From: an uncultured Ruminiclostridium sp.
Lineage (GTDB): Bacteria; Bacillota; Clostridia; Oscillospirales; Ruminococcaceae
Direction: 5' to 3'
NCBI GenBank assembly: GCA_947630175.1
Contig: CANRGJ010000006.1
Location: forward strand, 1 to 64,000
DNA length: 64,000 nucleotides
Position numbers and translations under genes: made by a program. The notes under the pieces are model-generated. The model saw nothing but the letters and a program-made list of their open reading frames with translations. It searched no databases and was not told where the DNA came from. Numbering within the stretch: position 1 is the first letter of the stretch; each line of letters opens with the position of its first letter. Of this stretch, positions 1 to 6,708 are shown one piece after another.

Positions 1-66
1 GTTTGTTGGCTAGTTTTTCTACTACTTTTTACCTTTCTGTGCTTTTTTGTTCTGTTTGTATAATTT

Positions 67-88
67 GGGGCGGTTCAGGGGCGGTTCA
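67..88. repeat. 11-bp tandem duplication
   Basis: The unit GGGGCGGTTCA occurs twice head to tail in the non-coding tail downstream of the cyclophilin gene. Nothing else is recognisable in bases 1-113. No function is assigned. Confidence 0.6.
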
Positions 89-113
89 ACCGTCAGGCTT
101 TTTTCATTATCAA

Positions 114-962
114 TCATTCTTTTGTAAATATCTCAACGCTTTCAATAACTATCTTGTCAACAGGGTGGCTCATCTCGCCGTTGGACTGTTCCTCCACCTT
201 TACTGCGCTTATCTTGTCGATAACGTCAAATCCGTCCACAGTCTGCCCGAACACGGTGTAGCCCCCGTCCAGCGAAGGAGTTCCGCCCACCTGCTCGTAT
301 TTTTTCAGTACCTCCTCAGAGGCGTCCTCCAGCGCCTTTATCGACGCCTCGGTGGTTTTGACCTGCGACTGGTACATAGAGACGTAATACTGATAGTAAG
401 CCTTTTCGTTTTCGTCAGTCGCCGCTGCGGCAAGCTGGTTTGCCTGCTCCACCAGAGAATTGAGCTGCTCCAGATTGGACTTTAGCGTGTCTGCATTCAT
501 CGGGCTGTAATTCTTATTGTTAACGACATAAAACTGCGTGCCGTTTATCCCCCCTGCGTTGGCGTAGCACAAAGCTCCGTAGAAGTGGCGCATATTGGGG
601 TGATATTCCACCTCGAATTTCGGCTCGTCGTCCGTTGACATACCGTCGCCGTTTGCGGAGCCACCCTGGAACATAAAATCGGCGTAAACACGGTGTATTT
701 CCTTATTTGTGTAATAGCCGCTGTTGGCAAGGTCGATGAAGTTCTTAACTCCCACAGGCGCCGCCTCAGGGAATAGCTTGCAGGTTATTGCGCCGAAATC
801 CTTTACAGTAATCACCGCGTAGGTATCTCCGCTTTCAAGAGTGACCTCCCCCACGTTTCCATTTGTGTCCGCATAGCTTTCGCCGCCTGAACAGCCCGCC
901 AGCAAAACTGCCGCCGCAAATCCGCAGGCAAGTCCTTTCAGTATTTTTGTATTCATAATCAT
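114..962 (-). CDS. Cyclophilin-type peptidyl-prolyl isomerase, lipoprotein
   Basis: A predicted extracytoplasmic peptidyl-prolyl cis-trans isomerase that would assist folding of exported proteins. The N-terminus is a lipoprotein signal (hydrophobic stretch, then LLAGC with lipidated Cys at residue 24). From about residue 40 the cyclophilin fold is visible: AVITVKDFGAITCKLFPEAAP, then IHRVYADFMFQGG, and GTQFYVV, all typical core strings. A roughly 60-residue charged helical insertion (about 155-215) interrupts the domain before the final GYTVFGQTVDGFDVIDKI block. AAAGGA lies just upstream of ATG at 962; a second ATG at 956 is also possible. A consensus promoter precedes it. Family call is firm; substrates are unknown. 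Confidence 0.93.
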   Translation of the reverse strand: MIMNTKILKGLACGFAAAVLLAGCSGGESYADTNGNVGEVTLESGDTYAVITVKDFGAITCKLFPEAAPVGVKNFIDLANSGYYTNKEIHRVYADFMFQGGSANGDGMSTDDEPKFEVEYHPNMRHFYGALCYANAGGINGTQFYVVNNKNYSPMNADTLKSNLEQLNSLVEQANQLAAAATDENEKAYYQYYVSMYQSQVKTTEASIKALEDASEEVLKKYEQVGGTPSLDGGYTVFGQTVDGFDVIDKISAVKVEEQSNGEMSHPVDKIVIESVEIFTKE

Positions 963-991
963 TTTGTCCTTTCAGAAAATATCCGCTTTTG

Positions 992-1020
992 ATTTTACCA
1001 TTTTTCACACCACTTGTCAA
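992..1020 (-). promoter_or_regulatory. Sigma-A promoter of the cyclophilin gene
   Basis: Reading leftward: -35 TTGACA (1020-1015), 17-nt spacer, -10 TAAAAT (997-992). The -35 overlaps the -35 of the divergent promoter for the patatin gene. Confidence 0.75.
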
Positions 1021-1042
1021 CCGTATAATTTAGTGCTATAAT
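1014..1042 (+). promoter_or_regulatory. Sigma-A promoter of the patatin-like gene
   Basis: -35 TTGTCA (1014-1019), 17-nt spacer, -10 TATAAT (1037-1042). Its -35 shares five bases with the opposing promoter, so one polymerase should exclude the other. Confidence 0.75.
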
Positions 1043-1079
1043 TAAATAAAAAGATATTCTGACAAAGAAAGGCGAAAAA

Positions 1080-1934
1080 ATGAAAGTCGGACTTGTTATA
1101 GAGGGCGGAGCCAGCCGCACATATTTTGCCTGCGGAGTTATGGACTTACTGCTCAGCGAGGATATACATACGGATTACATAATCGGAGTTTCCGCAGGGA
1201 TCTCCTTTGGCGTCAGCTACTGCTCCCGCCAGTTTGAGAGGAATCTTCGCATACTGAAAAATTATGAGGAGGACAAGCGCTATATGGGCGCAAGGCACCT
1301 GCTGGACCGCAAAAACAAAAGCTATTACAACCTTGAGTTCGTGTTTGAAACTATCCCGAAACAGCTTGTGCCGTTTGATTATGAAACGTTCTACAACCGT
1401 AAGGAAAGCTGTATCGCCGTGGTGACAAGGCTTGACAGCGGCAAAGCGGAGTATTTTGAAATGCCAAAAGACGACAATTTCGACCTGCTGAAAGCCTCCT
1501 GCGCCCTTCCCATACTTTTCAAGCCCATAGAAGTAAACGGCGTAAAGTATATGGACGGTGGGATAGCCGACTCCATTCCTTTTCAGAAAGCGTTTGACGA
1601 CGGCTGCGACAGGGTAATTGTTCTCCTTTCCCACCCAAGGGGCTACGCCAAGGGAAAAGAGGCGGCAACGCCGCTGGTGAAGCTGTCCTACCGCAAGCAC
1701 CCGGAATTTTTGCAGACCTTCCTCACCCGTCCTCAGCGTTATAACGAAAGCATAAAGGCGCTGGAAAAATACGAAAAAGAGGGAAAGGCGTTAGTCATCG
1801 CCCCCACCGCCGAAGACCTGAACGGCATCGGCAGAACGGAAAAGCGCGTGAGCCTGCTTGAGCCACTGTACCAAAGCGGCGTCAAAGCGGCAAGAGAAAG
1901 GATAGGGGAAATAAGAGAATTTATAGGAAAATGA
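1080..1934 (+). CDS. Patatin-like phospholipase family protein
   Basis: Predicted serine acyl hydrolase of the patatin / RssA type, 284 residues. The oxyanion-hole region is GLVIEGGASRTYFACGVMD at the N-terminus, slightly altered from the usual GGGxRG. The nucleophile elbow is GVSAG (Ser38) and the catalytic Asp is in the DGG motif (Asp159), so the Ser-Asp dyad is complete. There is no signal peptide, so it should act in the cytoplasm or at the inner membrane face. AGAAAGG precedes the ATG. Monocistronic, with its own promoter and terminator. The physiological lipid substrate is unknown. Confidence 0.92.
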   Translation: MKVGLVIEGGASRTYFACGVMDLLLSEDIHTDYIIGVSAGISFGVSYCSRQFERNLRILKNYEEDKRYMGARHLLDRKNKSYYNLEFVFETIPKQLVPFDYETFYNRKESCIAVVTRLDSGKAEYFEMPKDDNFDLLKASCALPILFKPIEVNGVKYMDGGIADSIPFQKAFDDGCDRVIVLLSHPRGYAKGKEAATPLVKLSYRKHPEFLQTFLTRPQRYNESIKALEKYEKEGKALVIAPTAEDLNGIGRTEKRVSLLEPLYQSGVKAARERIGEIREFIGK

Positions 1935-1958
1935 TTTCAACAGAATAGAAAAGCCGTC

Positions 1959-1988
1959 AGCCTTCACGCTTCGTGAAGGCTTTTTTTG
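1959..1988 (+). terminator. Intrinsic terminator after the patatin-like gene
   Basis: Perfect 10-bp stem AGCCTTCACG / CGTGAAGGCT with a 3-nt loop, followed by a run of seven T. Confidence 0.9.
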
Positions 1989-1998
1989 TCCCAAAAAA

Positions 1999-2030
1999 CA
2001 GACCGATGAGCGTCAATGTTCATCGGTCTG
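1999..2030 (-). terminator. Terminator facing leftward transcription out of the recombinase segment
   Basis: Perfect 11-bp inverted repeat (1999-2009 / 2020-2030) with a 10-nt loop. Read leftward it is followed by six T (complement of 1992-1998), and read rightward by TTTT. It lies just outside the left inverted repeat, so it would stop transcription leaving the invertible segment on its left side in either orientation. Confidence 0.75.
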
Positions 2031-2039
2031 TTTTCATGT

Positions 2040-2060
2040 ATTTATTCTTTTGCGAAAAAA
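2040..2060 (+). repeat. Left 21-bp inverted repeat of predicted invertible segment
   Basis: A 21-base sequence with core TTCTTTTGCGAAAAA. Its exact reverse complement is at 3248-3268, so the two copies bracket the tyrosine recombinase gene in opposite orientation. A perfect 21-bp match in inverted orientation 1.2 kb apart is what a site-specific inversion would need. The site itself contains a short TTTT-GCG-AAAA dyad. Confidence 0.85.
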
Positions 2061-2096
2061 CCGATGGCAAGGGCAAAAAAGCTGTTTTGACGGTAG

Positions 2097-3149
2097 CTAC
2101 GCCGCAAAGGTCAAGCGTTTCATAAACTTCTGCTTGCGCTCCATTGAGGAATGGACATATCTGTTAAGCGTGATTTCCACGCCTGAGTGACCTAAAATTT
2201 CACTAAGGGATTTTACGTCAAAGCCCATTTCAACGCAGTTTGTGGCGAACATATGTCGGAGAGCGTGGAAGTGGATTGACGGAAGGTTTGCTTTTTTCAG
2301 GACTTTTTGGAAGCGGTACTGCATTACACGGGGTTCAATAGGTTTTGGAGAGGAGGAAAGGAGATAGAAGTCTTTATTTGCGGAGAATTTTTTTAACATT
2401 TGAATTATGCAGTCCGGTATCGGTATCTCTCTGACGGAAGAATTGCTTTTTGGCTCGGTGATTATCAGTTTTGTGCCGCCTGTGACCCGTATTCTTTGAA
2501 TGGTTTTGGAAACGGTTATTGTTTTTCTGTTCAGGTCTATGTCTGACCATTTTAAGGCGCATAACTCACCTATGCGCAAGCCTGTGAAAAGGGACAGGGC
2601 TATGCCTAAAGAAGTTAAATTTTGGTTGGCGTTTAAATATTTTTGTAAGCGGGTTTGCTGAGATTTAGAGAGCAGATTTACTTCTACCCGTTTTCTTTTC
2701 GGCAAAACAACTTCTGCAATTCTGTTGTGGATATTGTAGCGGTTGACGGCGAATTTCATCACAGACTTCAGAAGTATCACAATGTCGGCAACATAATTTG
2801 AGGACAACCCACCTTTTAATTTGTCAGAAATGAACTTATGAAGCTGTTCTGACGTTAGTTCATCTGCTTTTATATTGCCGAATGCAGGCAGGATATGAGT
2901 TTCCGCTTTGCCTATATAGTTTGAAACCGTTGACTCCTTAAGCCTAAATTTCGATGCTTCCAGCCATTCCCAAAAAAGGTTTTTCACCGTCAGACCCACT
3001 TCGGAATAGCTTTGATTTTCCTTGAAAGACTTGATTTTAGCTTTAACTTCTTCCGCTGTTCTACCATAGAAATATCTGAGTTTATGACAGCTTTTGTCCG
3101 TCAGCCGTCCTTCGTACCGTCCGTCCCTTCGCAGATAAATATTTTCCAT
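2097..3149 (-). CDS. Tyrosine recombinase, predicted DNA invertase
   Basis: Site-specific recombinase of the phage-integrase family, 350 residues from the ATG at 3149. That start has AAGAAAGG upstream; an in-frame ATG at 3176 is possible. Domains in order are an AP2-like arm-binding N-terminus (about 1-50), a SAM-like core-binding domain (about 55-145) and the catalytic domain (about 160-350). The full catalytic set is visible: Arg192 (TGLRIGE), Lys234, His295 and Arg298 (HALRH), His321 (LGHSG) and Tyr331. The gene sits inside perfect inverted repeats next to a glycan operon and no phage genes are present, which argues for a local promoter invertase over a prophage integrase. It is AT-richer than the core genes. 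Confidence 0.9.
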   Translation of the reverse strand: MENIYLRRDGRYEGRLTDKSCHKLRYFYGRTAEEVKAKIKSFKENQSYSEVGLTVKNLFWEWLEASKFRLKESTVSNYIGKAETHILPAFGNIKADELTSEQLHKFISDKLKGGLSSNYVADIVILLKSVMKFAVNRYNIHNRIAEVVLPKRKRVEVNLLSKSQQTRLQKYLNANQNLTSLGIALSLFTGLRIGELCALKWSDIDLNRKTITVSKTIQRIRVTGGTKLIITEPKSNSSVREIPIPDCIIQMLKKFSANKDFYLLSSSPKPIEPRVMQYRFQKVLKKANLPSIHFHALRHMFATNCVEMGFDVKSLSEILGHSGVEITLNRYVHSSMERKQKFMKRLTFAA

Positions 3150-3169
3150 TATTTTTTCGTCCTTTCTTG

Positions 3170-3198
3170 TTGACATTTCCCCGTTTTTGTGATATGAT
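3170..3198 (+). promoter_or_regulatory. Outward-facing promoter inside the invertible segment
   Basis: -35 TTGACA (3170-3175), 17-nt spacer, -10 TATGAT (3193-3198). It lies upstream of the recombinase start codon but on the opposite strand, pointing right across the right inverted repeat toward the glycan operon. Inversion would turn it toward the terminator at 1999-2030. This is the strongest promoter match in the region. Confidence 0.75.
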
Positions 3199-3230
3199 AT
3201 TTTCGGTTCAATGAACAATTATCCTTTTAT

Positions 3231-3258
3231 ATTTTAGTTTAATTTTCTTTTTTCGCAA
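3231..3258 (-). promoter_or_regulatory. Possible promoter of the recombinase gene
   Basis: Read leftward: TTGCGA (3258-3253), 16-nt spacer, TAAAAT (3236-3231). The -35-like element lies inside the inverted repeat, so it would be kept after inversion. The -35 is a weak match. Confidence 0.4.
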
Positions 3259-3268
3259 AAGAATAAAT
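3248..3268 (-). repeat. Right 21-bp inverted repeat of predicted invertible segment
   Basis: Exact reverse complement of 2040-2060, located 35 bases before the first gene of the glycan operon and 50 bases downstream of the -10 of the outward-facing promoter. With its partner it defines a segment of about 1.2 kb holding the recombinase and the promoter. Confidence 0.85.
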
Positions 3269-3302
3269 TACAGAATTAGTATACCCAAAACAGGAGAACC
3301 AA

Positions 3303-4235
3303 ATGACAAGGAAAAATTTAGGAAACATTTTGTTTTCCGACCTGACAAAGGAGTGGCTTTCTACGGTCAGGAGCAAGGTCAAGCCCAGCTCCTACGCTCA
3401 GTACGCGTTACGGCTCGACAAAAACATTATACCATATTTTGAAAAGGCAAGGCTGAAAGATATTACCCAGGACTCCATACAGAGTTTTGTAGAGCATTTG
3501 TATGCGGAGGGCTTCAACGGAAAGTACATATATGACGTCACCACCCTGCTTAAATCCATCCTGAAAAATGTGACCCGCACCTACGGCTACCCTGACCCCA
3601 CGGTGGGAATGGAAACGATAAAGACTGGCAGGGAGAGCGAAAATTCGCCTGAACAGCCGATCTACACCGATGAACTTTGCGAACGGCTGAACAAGGTCCT
3701 CACCACCAACACCGACCTGACAAAGTGCGGCATACTGACGACTCTTTACACAGGCTTGCGTATTGGTGAGCTTTGCGCCCTGAAGTGGGAGGACGTTGAC
3801 CTGAAAGTGGGAAAAATCACGGTAGTCCGCACGATCCAGCGTATATCCACCGAAGAAGGAAGCGTGCTGATGATAACCGACTTGGGCAAGAAAGCCCGTG
3901 AAATACCGCTACCGCAGTTTCTCTGCGATATTTTAAAAAAGCACAAAGCCCCCGCAAACCGCTATCTCCTTTCGGGAACCACTTCGCCCGTCGAACCCCG
4001 CACAATGCAATACCGCTTGCGCTCATTCCTGAAAAAGGAATATCTCCCCGACATCAGCTTCAGCAAATTGCGCAAGCTGTTCATCAAGCGGTGTATCTCC
4101 CACGGCGCAGACGTGACCGTTCTGGCGGATATTCTGGGAAATACGTCGGTGCAAAGCGCGGCGGCATATTGCGAGAAACCCACGATAACCAGCAAAATAC
4201 AGGCAATAAATTTGATAGCGGAGGAAGTAAGTTAA
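3303..4235 (+). CDS. Degenerate tyrosine recombinase paralogue, first gene of glycan operon
   Basis: A 310-residue member of the same family as the neighbouring invertase, sharing TGLRIGELCALKW and EPR-MQYR blocks. It lacks the N-terminal arm-binding domain of about 45 residues. Box I Arg153, box II Arg257 and Tyr289 are kept, but both catalytic histidines are replaced: the HxxR box reads SKLR (Ser254) and the LGHSG box reads LGNTS (Asn280). Catalysis is therefore doubtful. It may bind the inverted repeats as a modulator of inversion or be a transcriptional leader gene; that is inference. Start ATG has AGGAG upstream, and its stop overlaps the glf start (TAATG). Confidence 0.85.
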   Translation: MTRKNLGNILFSDLTKEWLSTVRSKVKPSSYAQYALRLDKNIIPYFEKARLKDITQDSIQSFVEHLYAEGFNGKYIYDVTTLLKSILKNVTRTYGYPDPTVGMETIKTGRESENSPEQPIYTDELCERLNKVLTTNTDLTKCGILTTLYTGLRIGELCALKWEDVDLKVGKITVVRTIQRISTEEGSVLMITDLGKKAREIPLPQFLCDILKKHKAPANRYLLSGTTSPVEPRTMQYRLRSFLKKEYLPDISFSKLRKLFIKRCISHGADVTVLADILGNTSVQSAAAYCEKPTITSKIQAINLIAEEVS

Positions 4236-5332
4236 TGTTTGATTATTTAATAATCGGCGCAGGACTGTTCGGTGCGGTATTCGCATACGAGGCAGGAAAT
4301 AAAGGCAAGACCTGCCTTGTGATCGACAAACGCCCACACATAGCAGGCAATATCTACACCGAGCAGGTCGAGGGAATAAACGTCCACAAATACGGCGCGC
4401 ACATCTTCCATACAAGCGACAAGTCCGTGTGGGAATATGTTAACCAATTCGCAGAGTTTAACAACTATATCAACTCCCCTGTTGCTTCATACAAGGACGA
4501 GTTATACAATCTGCCCTTTAATATGAACACATTCAGCAAAATGTGGAACATCAAAACACCTGCTGAGGCAAAGGCAAAGATAGCCGAGCAGATAGCGGAA
4601 TTAGACATAGACGAACCTCAGAATTTGGAAAAACAAGCATTGAAATTAGTCGGCACCGACGTTTACGAAAAGCTTGTCAAAGGCTACACCGAAAAGCAGT
4701 GGGGACGCCCCTGCAACGAATTGCCCGCCTTTATAATCAAACGTTTACCTCTCCGTTTCCGTTTCGACAACAACTACTTTAGCGACCGATATCAAGGTAT
4801 CCCCATCGGAGGCTACACACAGATAATTGAGAAAATGCTGGAAAACGCGGAAGTAAAGCTGAACACGGACTATTTTGAATTCATAAAAGAAAACCCGAAT
4901 ATCGCCAAGAAAACCGTTTACACAGGTGCAATAGACGAGTTTTTCGGCTTTATGTTGGGAGCGCTGGAATACCGTTCCGTTCGCTTTGAAACCGAAATTT
5001 TGGACATCGACAACTACCAAGGCAACGCAGTTGTGAACTACACCGCCGCAGACGTACCTTACACAAGAATAATCGAACACAAACACTTCGAGTTTGGCGA
5101 ACAGCCTAAAACCGTCATAAGCCGTGAATATTCGGCTGAATGGAAACCGGGAGTTGAGCCTTATTATCCCGTAAACAACGTTAAGAATAACACCCTCTAC
5201 GAGCAGTACAGAAAGTTAGCTGATGAGCGCACCGACGTTATCTTCGGCGGCAGACTAGGACTGTACAAGTATCTGGATATGGATAAGGTAATTGCTCTGG
5301 CACTGGAAACAGTTAAGAAAGAGTTATGCTGA
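4235..5332 (+). CDS. glf: UDP-galactopyranose mutase
   Basis: Flavoenzyme that converts UDP-galactopyranose to UDP-galactofuranose, the donor for Galf glycans; cytoplasmic. 365 residues, the usual family length. The N-terminus carries the FAD-binding IIGAGLFGAVFA motif, followed by HIAGN, the YGAHIFHT block, and EKQWGRP in the middle. The start is the ATG at 4235, overlapping the previous stop by one base, with GAGGAAG upstream; a longer open frame to 4091 overlaps the recombinase paralogue and is not used. The stop overlaps the next gene by 7 bases, so translation is probably coupled. Its position before two GlfT2-like transferases fixes the pathway as galactofuranan synthesis. Confidence 0.97.
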   Translation: MFDYLIIGAGLFGAVFAYEAGNKGKTCLVIDKRPHIAGNIYTEQVEGINVHKYGAHIFHTSDKSVWEYVNQFAEFNNYINSPVASYKDELYNLPFNMNTFSKMWNIKTPAEAKAKIAEQIAELDIDEPQNLEKQALKLVGTDVYEKLVKGYTEKQWGRPCNELPAFIIKRLPLRFRFDNNYFSDRYQGIPIGGYTQIIEKMLENAEVKLNTDYFEFIKENPNIAKKTVYTGAIDEFFGFMLGALEYRSVRFETEILDIDNYQGNAVVNYTAADVPYTRIIEHKHFEFGEQPKTVISREYSAEWKPGVEPYYPVNNVKNNTLYEQYRKLADERTDVIFGGRLGLYKYLDMDKVIALALETVKKELC

Positions 5333-6693
5333 AATGGTTTGATTTAGCAAAAAAGCCAAGGCTTGAGGGAACGGAAGGATTGTATTTTCGCAAGACTGAA
5401 CAAGGCTTGAATTTCAACACATACTTCAACTACATTCCTTACGAAAAGCTGAAAAAATACACAAAAGTAAGTAGCGTAAAAACGGAAAACAATTCTGTAT
5501 TTGTAGAATGTGAAGAGCCTGCAAATGTAAGCTGCGCCATTATTTTCTGCACCTATAAGCGTGAAAAATATATTCTGAAAAACGTACGATATCTGTCACA
5601 AAACTTAAAACTCCATTCAGAGCTTAATTGCAAAATCATAGTTGTAGACAATGCAAAAACTCTTTCACAAAGCGATTTTCCTGACGACGTGATATTAGTC
5701 CCCAACGTCAACAACGGCGGCAGCGGCGGGTTCAAAAGGGGAATGGAGAAAGCCGTTGAAATTGGCGGCTTTACCCACATTCTTCTAATGGACGATGACG
5801 TAGAAATAGAGTTCGTTTCGATACAAAAGCTGTTGAATTTTCTGAAGTTCTTAAAGCCCGAATATAGCGATATTTCGGTCGCAGGTTCAATGCTGTTCAT
5901 GGACAAGCCTACATATCAGTTTGAAGCGGGCGGACATTTCAGCGAGGACGGCAAACAAAAAGGCTTCGGGCATTACCTTGACTTGACCCAAGAGGAAAAT
6001 CTGCGCCTTAACGAGCAGGAAAACGACATTAATTACGGCGGCTGGTGGTTTATGTGTATGCCCAGCAAATATGCTGAACAAGGTCAATTCCCCCTGCCGT
6101 TCTTTATGAAGTACGACGACGTGGAGTACGCTCTGCGCTGCAAACAAAAGATAATCACCTTAAACGGCGTGGGGATATGGCACGAGAAATTTGAGAGCAA
6201 ATACAATTCCGCTGCCGAGTATTACAACACTCGCAATTATCTGCATTTGTGCAGTCTGCACTGCAAGGATTTCACTCCAAAGAAAGCGCTGAAATTTGCC
6301 AAAAAGCAGATAAAAGCAAAGCAAAAACGTCAGCAGTACCAGATGGCGCAGGCAGTCAGTAAAGGCTATGAGGATTACCTGAAAGGCTTGGATTATCTGC
6401 AAAGCCTTGACGCTGAACAAAATCACAAGGAAATTTGCAAACTGAACTATAAATATCTCACATATGATGAAATAGAAAACCAATGCGGAATACGTCCCGC
6501 AGACAACACCTTTTATCCTCCCCCGTGGATAAAAAAGCTGCCCTTGGCACTGCTTCCCAAAAAGTACGTATTAACGGATATATTTTACGACAAGCCAATT
6601 CAGTATTTCGCAGCAAAATATGCCATACATTGCGATTGTGAGAAAAATATGGGGTACATTACCAAAAGGCTTTCCACAGATGAATTAAAATAA
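5326..6693 (+). CDS. GlfT2-like galactofuranosyltransferase (GT2), first copy
   Basis: Predicted UDP-Galf:glycan galactofuranosyltransferase, 455 residues. An N-terminal segment of about 80 residues precedes the GT-A domain (AIIFCTYKRE). Then come NNGGSGGFKRGM, the metal-binding LLMDDDVE (DxD), GGWWFMCMP, the catalytic-type YDDVEYALR and IWHEKF, all in the order seen in mycobacterial GlfT2. A basic helical tail follows, and no membrane segment is clear. It overlaps glf by 7 bases. The same signature in the next gene suggests either two linkages or a starter and a polymerase. Confidence 0.9.
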   Translation: MLKWFDLAKKPRLEGTEGLYFRKTEQGLNFNTYFNYIPYEKLKKYTKVSSVKTENNSVFVECEEPANVSCAIIFCTYKREKYILKNVRYLSQNLKLHSELNCKIIVVDNAKTLSQSDFPDDVILVPNVNNGGSGGFKRGMEKAVEIGGFTHILLMDDDVEIEFVSIQKLLNFLKFLKPEYSDISVAGSMLFMDKPTYQFEAGGHFSEDGKQKGFGHYLDLTQEENLRLNEQENDINYGGWWFMCMPSKYAEQGQFPLPFFMKYDDVEYALRCKQKIITLNGVGIWHEKFESKYNSAAEYYNTRNYLHLCSLHCKDFTPKKALKFAKKQIKAKQKRQQYQMAQAVSKGYEDYLKGLDYLQSLDAEQNHKEICKLNYKYLTYDEIENQCGIRPADNTFYPPPWIKKLPLALLPKKYVLTDIFYDKPIQYFAAKYAIHCDCEKNMGYITKRLSTDELK

Positions 6694-6708
6694 AAAGGAG
6701 AGTAAAAA

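Noticed and set aside
3..485. 160-codon forward frame opposite the cyclophilin gene
   Set aside because: Antisense shadow of a clear gene.
2097..4235. Prophage or integrative element carrying two integrases
   Set aside because: No phage, conjugation, excisionase or tRNA attachment features; the inverted repeats and glycan genes fit a promoter switch better.
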